A stretch of 12,295 nucleotides of DNA from a bacterium UBP10_UBA1149 (lineage in GTDB: Bacteria > Desulfobacterota > Binatia > UBA1149), in NCBI GenBank assembly GCA_002311335.1, contig DBZX01000015.1, forward strand, positions 36,546 through 48,840, read 5' to 3'. The translations under genes were made by a program, and so were the position numbers. Below, piece after piece: positions 1-8,397 of the stretch. The notes beneath the pieces were generated by a model. The model had not been told where the DNA came from and ran no database searches. It saw nothing but the letters and a program-made list of their open reading frames with translations. The first letter of the stretch is position 1. Each line of letters begins with the position of its first letter.

Positions 1-818
<818 letters not shown>

Positions 819-822
<4 letters not shown>

Positions 823-1226
823 TCGTGCCCCGCCTGCTCGGGTTCGTACTTGGAAGGGCAGCTGGTGATTATGGTGTCGGCTTCGAAAGCCTGCGCGCCG
901 GCGTAGGGACCCTCGACCACGACGTCCCGGTCCTCGGCGAACATGTCGGGCAGGATGCCTTCGTAGGTAACTTCGATGGACTGGTCCTGCTCCATGTCGT
1001 CGAGCGTGAAGTGGAGGCGCAGCTTCTGCTGGTCCCACTCGATCGAGCCGGGAGCCACGCGGCCAGCCACGCGCACGGTAGAATCGGCAAAGGCTTGGTC
1101 GGCCTCCAGGTACTCACTCACCGTGACCATGTACATGCGCGTCTGGTCAACCGCTGTGAATATGAGAAAGGCCACCGTTGCTACGATGACGCTGATGCCT
1201 ATGGTGAACCTGGTTCGGGTGCTCAA
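819..1226 (-). CDS. ccmE: Cytochrome c-type biogenesis haem chaperone CcmE, CxxxY variant
   Basis: CcmE is a membrane-anchored periplasmic chaperone that binds haem covalently and hands it to CcmF. The 135-residue protein has a short basic N-terminus, one membrane segment (about residues 8-25) and a beta-barrel domain with the family signatures VRVAGRVAPGSI and YEGILPDMF, then DVVVEG. Where most CcmE proteins carry the haem-binding histidine in HxxxY, this one has Cys123 in CPSKY (residues 123-127). This matches the cysteine-type CcmE known from Desulfovibrio and archaea. The start is TTG at 1226, chosen because GGAG lies seven bases upstream (1235-1238) and the protein then begins directly before the membrane segment. 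It is the first gene of a ccmE-ccmF unit; no ccmA, B, C or D lies next to it upstream. Confidence 0.93.
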
Positions 1227-1241
1227 AGTAATACTCCGTTG

Positions 1242-1267
1242 GCCTGCCGCTCCCCGGAGAGGCAGGC
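1242..1267 (-). other. Hairpin in the 5' leader of ccmE
   Basis: A perfect 7-bp inverted repeat (GCCTGCC / GGCAGGC, arms 1242-1248 and 1261-1267) ends four bases before the ccmE GGAG ribosome site. No T-run follows on the minus strand, so it is unlikely to be a simple terminator for the upstream tRNA. If the promoter proposed at 1275-1303 is right, the transcript would start almost at the hairpin, which could act as a 5' stabiliser or affect ribosome access. The pairing is visible; the role is inferred. Confidence 0.4.
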
Positions 1268-1274
1268 ACAGAAC

Positions 1275-1303
1275 AATTTAACGCCTTCGGGGTGACCAGC
1301 CAA
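1275..1303 (-). promoter_or_regulatory. Candidate sigma70-type promoter for ccmEF
   Basis: On the minus strand TTGGCT (1303-1298) and TAAATT (1280-1275) are separated by 17 bases, each matching four of six consensus positions. The pair lies between the tRNA gene and ccmE. The AT-rich -10 stands out in a very G+C-rich region. The predicted start near 1268 gives a leader of about 40 bases. This is a weak motif match only. Confidence 0.35.
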
Positions 1304-1354
1304 GCGGCCTGTTTCAATCGGGGTCATCCCGGCTATTCGGGGGGGCAAAACAAG

Positions 1355-1429
<75 letters not shown>

Positions 1430-1440
1430 TCGAGTCGTGG

Positions 1441-1468
1441 ATTCTAGTCGGGCGCGATACCGGGTCAA
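1441..1468 (-). promoter_or_regulatory. Promoter of the tRNA-Gly gene
   Basis: On the minus strand TTGACC (1468-1463) and TAGAAT (1446-1441) are separated by 16 bases, and each matches five of six consensus positions. The expected start near 1434 leaves only about five bases before the tRNA 5' end at 1429, typical of a stable-RNA gene. It is the best sigma70-like promoter in the window. Confidence 0.7.
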
Positions 1469-1542
1469 TTCGGGGTGGGGGCGGGGGGCGGCGGTGGCGA
1501 CCGCAGCCGGGTGTGGTAGAAAAGCCACCGGAGAAGCGCGCG

Positions 1543-2001
1543 ATGCACGAACGACCAAGCTGGGACGAGTATTTCATGGCAATAACCGCCGAGGTGGCCA
1601 AGCGCTCAACCTGCACGCGGGCGCAGGTGGGGGCGGTAATAGTGCGCGGGCGCAGCATACTGGCTACGGGCTACAACGGCTCGCCCGCCGGCATGCCCCA
1701 CTGCCTTGACGTGGGTTGCCTGGTCTACGAGTCGCGTACCCCCGATGGCAACATCGAGGAAAACTGCTTTCGCACCATACACGCCGAGATCAATGCCATA
1801 GCCCAGGCAGCGCGTAACGGCTCGAGTATCGCGGGTGCCGACGTGTACGTTACCCATACGCCCTGCATTCACTGCCTCAAGGTTCTGGTCAACACGGGCG
1901 TCAAGCGCGTGGTCTATGCCAAGGCTTACAAGCTCGATACCATAGAAGAGCTGCTCGACCGTTCGGGCATGCAGTTGCAGCAGGTCGAGTTCGCCGGCTG
2001 A
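1543..2001 (+). CDS. dCMP deaminase (cytidine/deoxycytidylate deaminase family)
   Basis: This 152-residue zinc enzyme should convert dCMP to dUMP, which feeds dTMP synthesis in the cytoplasm. The catalytic zinc motif is complete: HAE at residues 80-82 (His80, catalytic Glu82) and PCxxC at 108-111 (Cys108, Cys111). Preceding family signatures are STCTRAQVGAVIV, GYNGSPAG and the Cys-rich stretch HCLDVGC...NCFRTIHAE, which is characteristic of the ComEB/T4-like dCMP deaminases rather than of tRNA or riboflavin deaminases. The start is ATG 1543 with GGAG (1530-1533) nine bases upstream. The frame stays open upstream through the tRNA locus, but that part is non-coding. It is transcribed divergently from the tRNA and convergently with the UvrA gene. 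Confidence 0.92.
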   Translation: MHERPSWDEYFMAITAEVAKRSTCTRAQVGAVIVRGRSILATGYNGSPAGMPHCLDVGCLVYESRTPDGNIEENCFRTIHAEINAIAQAARNGSSIAGADVYVTHTPCIHCLKVLVNTGVKRVVYAKAYKLDTIEELLDRSGMQLQQVEFAG

Positions 2002-2034
2002 CCGCGGCCGCTGGCTACACGGCTGCCGTCGGGC

Positions 2035-4788
2035 TTAGAGCTCGAGGTGCTTCTTTAACTCGACGCCGGTGTGAGACTGTTCGCAGCCGGCTACATCCAT
2101 CACCGAGCCCTGCACGATCACGCGGCCGCCGCCGTCACCGCCCTCGGGGCCAAGGTCTATGACGTGGTCGGCGTGGGAAATGAAGTCGGTGTGGTGTTCC
2201 ACCACCAGTACCGAGTGGCCTCGCTGGACGAGGCCGTCGAGTACTTCGATGAGAACATGTACGTCCTGCAGGTGAAGCCCCGTTGTAGGCTCGTCAAATA
2301 TGAACAGCGTGCGACCGGCCTTGCCCTCCTCGGCGAGGAACGAAGATAGTTTCAGGCGCTGCGCTTCTCCACCCGAAAGCGTCGACGTGGCCTGTCCGAG
2401 AGCGAGGTAGCCCAGTCCGACCGCCACCAGCCCACTGAGCTTGCGAGCCATGGCCGGGCGATTGGCAAAAAACTCTAGCGCTTCGTCCACGGTCATACCG
2501 AGCACGTCGTTGATGTTGCGGTCCTGGTAACGCACCTCGAGTACGCGCTTTTTAAAACGATGCCCGCCGCAGTCGTCGCAGGGCACGGTTATGTCGGCCA
2601 TGAAGTGCATTTCGATGGTGACCGAACCGGTGCCCTGGCAGTGTTCGCAGCGGCCACCCGAGGTATTGAACGAGAACGCCCCTGCGCTGACGCGTGCTCG
2701 CCGGGCAGCCGGAGTGGCCGCGAACAACTTGCGAATGTCGTCGTAGAACTTCAGGTAAGTAGCCGGGTTCGACCTCAGCGAACGGCCTATGGGCGCCTGG
2801 CTCATCATCAACAGCTCGTCGAGCTTGTCGAAGCCGTCAATGCCATCGCATTGGCCGGCTTCATGGCCGCCGTTGCCGGTCTGGCGCAGGTAGCCCTCGT
2901 ACAGTACCTGCTCGACCAGCGTCGATTTGCCCGAGCCCGAGACCCCGGTCACGCACACCAGTTGCCCCAGCGGTATGCTGAGTTCGTCTATGTCGAGGTT
3001 GTTTTCCCTCGCGCCGCGTATCAGCAGCGAACCGCGGTCTGTAAGGCTGCGTTTCTGGCGGGCGATGGTGCGTATGAGCAGTACGCGCCCGGTCGCGGTG
3101 TCGGTACCCGCAAGCCCGGCCGGCTTGCCCTCGTAGACCAGCTTGCCACCGAGGTGGCCACCGCCGGGACCGATCTCGATCACGTGATCGGAACCGTTGA
3201 TGAGCGTCGGGTCATGCTCTACGAGTACCACGGTATTGCCGAGCTTGGTGAGTCGCTTGAGTACCTTGAGCAGCATGCGGCTGTCGCGCGGGTGCAGGCC
3301 CACGGTGGGCTCGTCGAGCGCGTAGAGGGTGTCGGTGAGCGCGCTTCCCAGTGCGGCCGCCAGGTGGATGCGCTGGGCTTCTCCTCCCGACAGGGTGCGG
3401 GCCTGCCGCGCGAGCGTAAGGTAGCCGAGCCCAACGTCGGCGAGGTAAGTCAGGCGGTTGCGGATCTCGCGCATGACCGGGCGGGTGCGCTCGGTGGCCT
3501 CGGGCGTGAGCTTGAGCCGCGCCATGATACGGGCGAGGTCGGCAATGCTGAGGGCACAGAAGTCGGCCACGTTGCGCCGTCCTATCTTAACGGCCAGGGC
3601 CTCGGGCTTGAGTCGTTGGCCGCCGCAGTCCTCGCACTGGTGGTAGCTGCGGTAGCGCGCGAGCAGTATTCGTACGTGGGTTTTATAGCGACGTCCTTCG
3701 AGCCACTTGAAAAAACCCTTCACCCCCGGGCTGTCACGGTCGCCCTCGACGACCCAGTTTCTCACTTCTTCGGGCAGCCGTGCCCAGGGTAGTTCGGTAG
3801 AGTAACCCAGGCGCTCGGCCGCCTTGACGAAGTCTTCCTGCACTTCGGCAAAAGCTGGCGTGCTCCACGGGGCCACCGCTCCACCCCGCAGCGAAAGCGA
3901 TTGGTTGGGGATGACCTTGTCAAGGCTCAGGTCGACCACGCGACCGAACCCCTCGCAGGTGGTGCAGGCTCCCAGCGGGCTGTTGAAGCTGAAAAGGTGC
4001 GGCGAGGGCCGCGTGTACTCGCGGCCGCAGGAGCGGCAGCAGAAGGCGTTACGGTAGACCGCCCGCGCTTCGGACTCGCCCTGCACCGACACGCTGGCCA
4101 CGCCGTCGCCCAGTTCGTAGCAGTGCTCCAGGGCTTCCTGCACGCGCTCTGCGCTGTCGGTCCTGAGAACCAGGCGGTCGAGCACAACATCGATTTCGTC
4201 GCGCTTGAAGTAGTCGCTGCCGGCTTCCGAAAGGTCCACCGCCTTTCCGTCTATGAGCAAGCGGTTGAAGCCCTGCCCGGCAAAGGCTGCTGCCGCCTCT
4301 TCGGGTTCCAGGCCGTGCAACGGCACCCTCGCGTGGAACAGCAGGCGCAGGCCTTCTTCCCACTCGAGTACCCGCGCCGCGGCTTCGGCCGGGCCGTCGG
4401 CGCCGAGCTCTTCGTTGCAGTCCACGCAGCTCGCTGTGCCCGCGTGGGTCATGAGCAGGCGCAGGTAATCGAGGACCTCGGTTATGGTGCCCACCGTCGA
4501 GCGCGCGTTGCGGATAGAGTTTTTCTGCTCGAGGGCGATGGCGGGAGGAATGTCGCTTATGGAGTCAACGTCGGGGCGTTCCATCTGCTCGAGGAACAGC
4601 CGCGCGTAAGTGGATAGCGATTGTACGTAGCGTCTTTGCCCCTCGGCGTAGAGGGTGTCGAAAACCAGCGATGACTTGCCCGACCCCGATACGCCCGTAA
4701 CGACCGAGAGCTTGCGCATAGGAAATCGGCAGCTGACTTCGCGCAGGTTGTTGGTGCGTGCGCCGACCACCCGGATGGCTCTTTTCAC
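2035..4788 (-). CDS. uvrA: UvrA-family excinuclease ABC subunit A
   Basis: UvrA is the damage-sensing ATPase of nucleotide excision repair; it dimerises on DNA and loads UvrB. The 917-residue protein has two ABC modules. Module 1: Walker A GVSGSGKS (32-39), signature LSGGEAQR (466-473) and Walker B LYALDEP (488-494). Module 2: Walker A (615-622), signature (804-811) and Walker B LFIFDEP (828-834). Zinc-type CxxC pairs lie at 251/254 with 275/278 and at 714/717 with 737/740, plus CEDCGGQRLKPEA near 385. The region at about 124-225 matches the UvrB-interaction domain in position. The start is GTG 4788, with GGAG eight bases upstream (4797-4800) and the usual KRAIRVVGARTNNL opening; an ATG 23 codons upstream adds a proline-rich tail unlike the family. 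Several blocks differ from E. coli-type UvrA, so it may be a paralogous lineage rather than the main repair UvrA. Confidence 0.92.
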   Translation of the reverse strand: MKRAIRVVGARTNNLREVSCRFPMRKLSVVTGVSGSGKSSLVFDTLYAEGQRRYVQSLSTYARLFLEQMERPDVDSISDIPPAIALEQKNSIRNARSTVGTITEVLDYLRLLMTHAGTASCVDCNEELGADGPAEAAARVLEWEEGLRLLFHARVPLHGLEPEEAAAAFAGQGFNRLLIDGKAVDLSEAGSDYFKRDEIDVVLDRLVLRTDSAERVQEALEHCYELGDGVASVSVQGESEARAVYRNAFCCRSCGREYTRPSPHLFSFNSPLGACTTCEGFGRVVDLSLDKVIPNQSLSLRGGAVAPWSTPAFAEVQEDFVKAAERLGYSTELPWARLPEEVRNWVVEGDRDSPGVKGFFKWLEGRRYKTHVRILLARYRSYHQCEDCGGQRLKPEALAVKIGRRNVADFCALSIADLARIMARLKLTPEATERTRPVMREIRNRLTYLADVGLGYLTLARQARTLSGGEAQRIHLAAALGSALTDTLYALDEPTVGLHPRDSRMLLKVLKRLTKLGNTVVLVEHDPTLINGSDHVIEIGPGGGHLGGKLVYEGKPAGLAGTDTATGRVLLIRTIARQKRSLTDRGSLLIRGARENNLDIDELSIPLGQLVCVTGVSGSGKSTLVEQVLYEGYLRQTGNGGHEAGQCDGIDGFDKLDELLMMSQAPIGRSLRSNPATYLKFYDDIRKLFAATPAARRARVSAGAFSFNTSGGRCEHCQGTGSVTIEMHFMADITVPCDDCGGHRFKKRVLEVRYQDRNINDVLGMTVDEALEFFANRPAMARKLSGLVAVGLGYLALGQATSTLSGGEAQRLKLSSFLAEEGKAGRTLFIFDEPTTGLHLQDVHVLIEVLDGLVQRGHSVLVVEHHTDFISHADHVIDLGPEGGDGGGRVIVQGSVMDVAGCEQSHTGVELKKHLEL

Positions 4789-4913
4789 GTCGCCGTCTCC
4801 AGGCCCGGCGGGCTGCAGGGGCAGTGGTACGGGGGCGTGTCGCCATGGCCGCGGCAATCCGTGTCCGCATAAGGAGGCTTTCTTCGAGTTGGCAAAACAC
4901 GGACACTATCAGA

Positions 4914-5627
4914 ATGCTGGCCACTGACAAGGGATTGGACGCTGCCGACCACGGGCCGGGTTTCAGCTGGGGATTCGGCGGCCGCAAACCTGACCCACCC
5001 TCCGGCTTGCTGACGGCCAGGCAGGTGCACGGTCGGCGCGTGGTCGAGCTGCCCGCGGCGGTGGCAGGAACAGCGCGGGCTCCGGGTGGCTATGAAATTG
5101 AGGCCGACGGGCTGGTGAGCAGGGGCGGGTCAATAGTGGCGGTGCGGACCGCCGACTGCGTGCCCCTGCTCATGCTGGCCGACGTTACTGGAGAGGCTGG
5201 CGACGAAGCCACAACTGCTGTCGACAACAGGCCATGGGCGGCGGCCGTGCACGCTGGCTGGAGGGGCAGCCTGGCCGGCATCGTTGACGCCGCGGTGGAG
5301 CACGCGCTGGCAAGCGGCTACCAGGCCTCCGCCCTGCGGGTGTTGCTGGGTCCGTCGGTGGGACCGTGCTGCTACGAGGTATCCGCCGAGCTGGTCGAGC
5401 GTTTCAGCTCTGCGGGTATGGGCTCTACCACCACTGCTGCCGGTCGACCGGCCCTCGATCTCAGGGCCATTAACACCGCCCGTCTCGTGGCCATGGGAGT
5501 GAGCGCGGCGCGTATCGAATCAACGGGCCCCTGCACCTGCTGTCACGCCGAGGACTACTACTCGGTGAGGGCTGATCGCGCCGAACAGGGCCGGCAGTTG
5601 AGTTGGATAGGTTGGGCCGAGGGATAG
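4914..5627 (+). CDS. pgeF: PgeF/YfiH-family laccase-domain protein (DUF152, peptidoglycan editing or purine nucleoside-acting)
   Basis: Members of this family are zinc or copper proteins variously shown to act on purine nucleosides or to remove wrongly incorporated residues from peptidoglycan precursors (PgeF). Which applies here cannot be told from sequence. The 237-residue product carries the metal-site signatures in order: QVHG (His39), ADCVP (Cys82), HAGWRG (His113), then GPSVGPCCYEV (146-156) and a C-terminal GPCTCCHAEDYYSVRAD. The N-terminal part before QVHG is unusually short: about 15 residues separate the GFSWGFGG opening from it, and the family's LN-G-hVGD / NR block is not visible. 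The start is ATG 4914 and lacks a clear ribosome site; an AAGGAGG at 4871-4877 is too far upstream and has no in-frame start codon at normal spacing. It is divergent from uvrA. Confidence 0.85.
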   Translation: MLATDKGLDAADHGPGFSWGFGGRKPDPPSGLLTARQVHGRRVVELPAAVAGTARAPGGYEIEADGLVSRGGSIVAVRTADCVPLLMLADVTGEAGDEATTAVDNRPWAAAVHAGWRGSLAGIVDAAVEHALASGYQASALRVLLGPSVGPCCYEVSAELVERFSSAGMGSTTTAAGRPALDLRAINTARLVAMGVSAARIESTGPCTCCHAEDYYSVRADRAEQGRQLSWIGWAEG

Positions 5628-5669
5628 TCGGCTGCGCAGCGGGCCGGGTTGGTGTACACTGAGGGGGCC

Positions 5670-5993
5670 GTGAAGCGATTATGCCCAGTTGCAGTAAGAC
5701 CAGCTGTTGTCGCCCTGCTGGCGGTGCTGCTGTTGTCGGCGCCGCTGTTACCGTCGCTGAGCCCCATGCACGCGATGGCCGGGTCCAGCTCGTCTGAAGC
5801 CGGCGCTTACGAGGACACGGATTCGCAGCCGCTCAAGGTTGTGTACTACCTCGTTTACCCGGTGGGTAAGTTGCTCGAGCTGCTGGTGTTCAGGCCCATA
5901 CAGTTCGTGGGGTCGTGGATGACCGGTGAACGTGAAGAGCCCGACCCGGCCGGCACAAATACGGTTGGGCCCAGGGCGATGCCCTCGCGCTGA
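5670..5993 (+). CDS. Small exported or membrane-associated protein of unknown function
   Basis: I do not recognise a named family. The 107-residue product has a basic N-terminus, a hydrophobic core (about residues 12-30) and a plausible signal peptidase site after AMA (35-37). A short Ser/Glu-rich linker follows, then a hydrophobic-amphipathic block at 55-84 (KVVYYLVYPVGKLLELLVF, then RPIQFVGSW) that could be a second membrane or surface helix. The tail is polar and proline-rich. The start is GTG 5670, with GAGG five bases upstream inside a purine run (5661-5667); TTG 5649 and GTG 5652 are in-frame alternatives. It lies 42 bases after pgeF on the same strand and may be co-transcribed. An envelope location is inferred. 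It is probably real, because the signal peptide and the aromatic block make sense only in this frame. Confidence 0.65.
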   Translation: MKRLCPVAVRPAVVALLAVLLLSAPLLPSLSPMHAMAGSSSSEAGAYEDTDSQPLKVVYYLVYPVGKLLELLVFRPIQFVGSWMTGEREEPDPAGTNTVGPRAMPSR

Positions 5994-5997
5994 TTGA

Positions 5998-6041
5998 GTC
6001 GATTTCTCCCGGGCGATTTTGTCCGTGGCGATTCTATCCGT
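5998..6041. repeat. Three near-tandem 14-15 base repeats between convergent genes
   Basis: Three adjacent related units occupy almost the whole gap between the small exported protein (plus) and the helicase (minus): GTCGATTTCTCCCG (5998-6011), GGCGATTTTGTCCGT (6012-6026) and GGCGATTCTATCCGT (6027-6041). Copies 2 and 3 differ at three of 15 positions; copy 1 is one base shorter and more diverged. The array stops one base before the helicase stop codon. No stable hairpin or T-run is obvious, so it is not a standard terminator. Confidence 0.6.
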
Positions 6042-6042
6042 G

Positions 6043-8304
6043 TCAGACCGCCTCGAGCTTGGCGAATTTTACCACCAGGCGCTTGAGGCCAACCTGGTCG
6101 AAGCGCACCTCGACTTTTTCTGAGTCGCCGCTTCCCGAGCAACTCGACACGCGACCGGCACCGAACATAGGGTGCACGACCCTGGCGCCCTCGGCCCAGG
6201 TCTGCTGGGCATAAGAGCGGCTGGCCGGCGTGGTATCGGACTGGGCGTTCTGTTTGCGCGCCCCGCCGTAGCCCTGCTTGCCATAAGCCGGGGCGCCCCT
6301 ATTTGCCGACATGCCGCCGCGAGTACTGCGTCGCGGGGTGACGATTCTTTCCACCACGGCTGCGGGCAGCTCGTCGAGGAATCTTGATGGCAGGTTTTCC
6401 TGCAGTGTGCCGTACAGGCTGCGCCTGCTGGCGTGAAGCAACGACAGCTGGCGGCGGGCGCGGGTGACGCCCACGTAACAAAGCCTGCGCTCTTCTTCGA
6501 GGCCGCGCCCGTCCTCGGCCATGGAGCGCGCGTGCGGAAAGACGCCCTCTTCGGCACCGGCTATGAACACGCGGTCAAACTCCAGCCCCTTGGAGTTGTG
6601 CAGGGTCATCAGTGTCACGTGGCCACCCTGCTCCTCGTAGCTGTCGACGTCGGCGTTGAGAGCCAGTCGCTCGAGAAAAGTAGCCAGCGCTCCGAGTACG
6701 GGGTCGAAACGGGTGGGGTCAGCGTCGTCGGCGTTGTCATCGGCGTCGGCGAATTCGCGTTCGTCGTATTCCTCGTCGAACTCCTGGCTGACGGTCAGCA
6801 GTTCATGCACGTTTTCAATGCGGCTGTCGCTGTCGTCGCCGTCATGGTCGTGCAGGTGGTCCTCGTAGGCAGTGTCTTCGAGTATGGCTTCGAGCAGCGG
6901 CGTTACCGCAGCCCTGTCCATGGCCAGCCAACGCCGGGCGAGTACCCGGAAATCGTTTAGCCGACGCCGTGGCGCGGGCGAAACAAACGACAACGGATCG
7001 CTGCCTTCAAGCAAATCCCAGACCGTGCCGTCACGATTGCGCGCCTCCACTATCAGCCGTTCCCAGGTCGTGCGGCCAATGCCCCTCGTGGGCACGTTTA
7101 TCACCCGCGCGAGGCTGATCTCGTCGCGCGGGTTGGCTATGAAGCGCAGGTAGGCAACGAGGTCCTTGATCTCGCGACGTTCGTAGAAGCGCGTGCCGCC
7201 GACGATCACGTAGCGCATGCGGGAGCGCACGAGCTCTTCTTCTATAGCCCGTGACTGGGCGTTGGTGCGGTAGAACACGGCCACGTCACCGGGGTCGCCC
7301 TCTGCCGCCTGGGCCACTATGTAGCGTGCCTCGTCGCGCTCGTCGGTGGTGGTCACCACGTGCACTTTCCGGCCCGCGGTGGCATCGGTCCACAGTTGCT
7401 TGTCCTTGCGGTCACCGTTGTTGGCTATCACCCCGTGCGCCGCTGCCACTATGTTGCCACTGGAGCGGTAGTTCTGTTCGAGCCTCACGACTTTGGCGCC
7501 GACAAAGTCGCGCTCGAACTCCAGTATGTTGCGCAGGCTGGCGCCCCGCCACGCGTAGATACTCTGGTCGTCGTCACCCACCACGCAGAGGTTGCCGTGG
7601 CCGGCCGCGAGTCGCGAGACCAGCAGGTACTGGGCGTGGTTGGTATCCTGGTACTCGTCTACCAGTACGTAACGAAAACGCTGCTGGTAGCGCTCGAGCA
7701 GCCCCGGCGCCCCGCGGAACAATTCCAGCACCCGTGTTATGAGATCGCCGAAGTCCATGGCGTCGAGTGCGCGCAGGCGTCTTTCGTAGGCGGCGTAAAG
7801 CGGCACCAGGTCGTCAAAGGCGCCGCGGGCTTCTTCGTCGGCCGGGCTGCGGGCCTCGTGCTTGGCGTTTTCTATGAAGTTGCGCAGGGTTTCGGGCCTC
7901 AGCACGGCGGGGTCCAGCCTGGCGTCGGTTATCACGTCGCGTGCGATTTTGAGCTGGTCGTCTCCGTCCATGATCGTAAAGGACCGGGAGCAGCCCAGTT
8001 CTTCGCAGTGCCGGCGCAGCAAGCGCGCGCCCATGCCGTGAAACGTACCCACCCACAGCTCGTCGGCGGCGTCGCCCACCATTGAGCGGCAGCGCTCCAC
8101 CAGTTCGTGGGCGGCCTTGTTGGTGAAGGTAACGGCCAGGATTTCCCAGGGTCGGGCCCGGCCCTCTTCGAGCAGGCGCGCTATGCGGTGCACGAGGACG
8201 CGGGTTTTTCCGCTGCCCGCGCCGGCCAGGATGAGCAGGGGGCCGTCGTTGTGCTCGGCGGCTTCACGCTGGGCCGGGTTAAGGCTGTCAAGATCAAGTG
8301 GCAT
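6043..8304 (-). CDS. ATP-dependent DNA helicase, UvrD/PcrA type (superfamily 1A)
   Basis: A 3'-5' helicase expected to work in excision and mismatch repair, and in clearing stalled polymerases and recombinase. The 753-residue protein has all superfamily 1 motifs: Q motif LNPAQREA (8-15), Walker A AGAGSGKT (27-34), TFTNKAAHEL (59-68), Walker B DEYQDTN (216-222), GDDDQSIYAWRGA (243-255), EQNYRSSGNI (276-285), TLHNSKGLEFDRVFIAG (567-583) and RLCYVGVTRAR (607-617). The 2B domain carries a strongly acidic stretch (about 508-533). A Gly/Arg/Gln-rich linker leads to a C-terminal Tudor-like fold (about 702-753, WAEGARVVHPMFGAGRV), the PcrA/UvrD module known to contact RNA polymerase. The start is ATG 8304, at the usual distance from the Q motif; no strong ribosome site is visible. 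PcrA and UvrD cannot be separated by sequence reading alone, hence no symbol. Confidence 0.95.
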   Translation of the reverse strand: MPLDLDSLNPAQREAAEHNDGPLLILAGAGSGKTRVLVHRIARLLEEGRARPWEILAVTFTNKAAHELVERCRSMVGDAADELWVGTFHGMGARLLRRHCEELGCSRSFTIMDGDDQLKIARDVITDARLDPAVLRPETLRNFIENAKHEARSPADEEARGAFDDLVPLYAAYERRLRALDAMDFGDLITRVLELFRGAPGLLERYQQRFRYVLVDEYQDTNHAQYLLVSRLAAGHGNLCVVGDDDQSIYAWRGASLRNILEFERDFVGAKVVRLEQNYRSSGNIVAAAHGVIANNGDRKDKQLWTDATAGRKVHVVTTTDERDEARYIVAQAAEGDPGDVAVFYRTNAQSRAIEEELVRSRMRYVIVGGTRFYERREIKDLVAYLRFIANPRDEISLARVINVPTRGIGRTTWERLIVEARNRDGTVWDLLEGSDPLSFVSPAPRRRLNDFRVLARRWLAMDRAAVTPLLEAILEDTAYEDHLHDHDGDDSDSRIENVHELLTVSQEFDEEYDEREFADADDNADDADPTRFDPVLGALATFLERLALNADVDSYEEQGGHVTLMTLHNSKGLEFDRVFIAGAEEGVFPHARSMAEDGRGLEEERRLCYVGVTRARRQLSLLHASRRSLYGTLQENLPSRFLDELPAAVVERIVTPRRSTRGGMSANRGAPAYGKQGYGGARKQNAQSDTTPASRSYAQQTWAEGARVVHPMFGAGRVSSCSGSGDSEKVEVRFDQVGLKRLVVKFAKLEAV

Positions 8305-8397
8305 CGTTGGCCGGGGAGCCGTCCTTAGGGCATTCTTCCCGGGGCACTGTGCCCGAGGCCCGGGCTGTCCTCAAGTGCTGCCCGCGCTTTATCGTTC

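Noticed and set aside
2560..3792. A 410-codon plus-strand frame inside uvrA
   Set aside because: The opposite strand encodes complete UvrA motifs throughout. The plus-strand product shows no domain and no ribosome site.
4789..4857. An upstream ATG (4857) for UvrA
   Set aside because: It would add 23 proline-rich residues not typical of the family, whereas GTG 4788 has GGAG eight bases upstream.
8342..8354. Palindrome GGGCAC-T-GTGCCC between the helicase and rlmE
   Set aside because: It is a short odd-length palindrome of a kind expected by chance in this G+C-rich sequence, with no promoter motif nearby to make it an operator.
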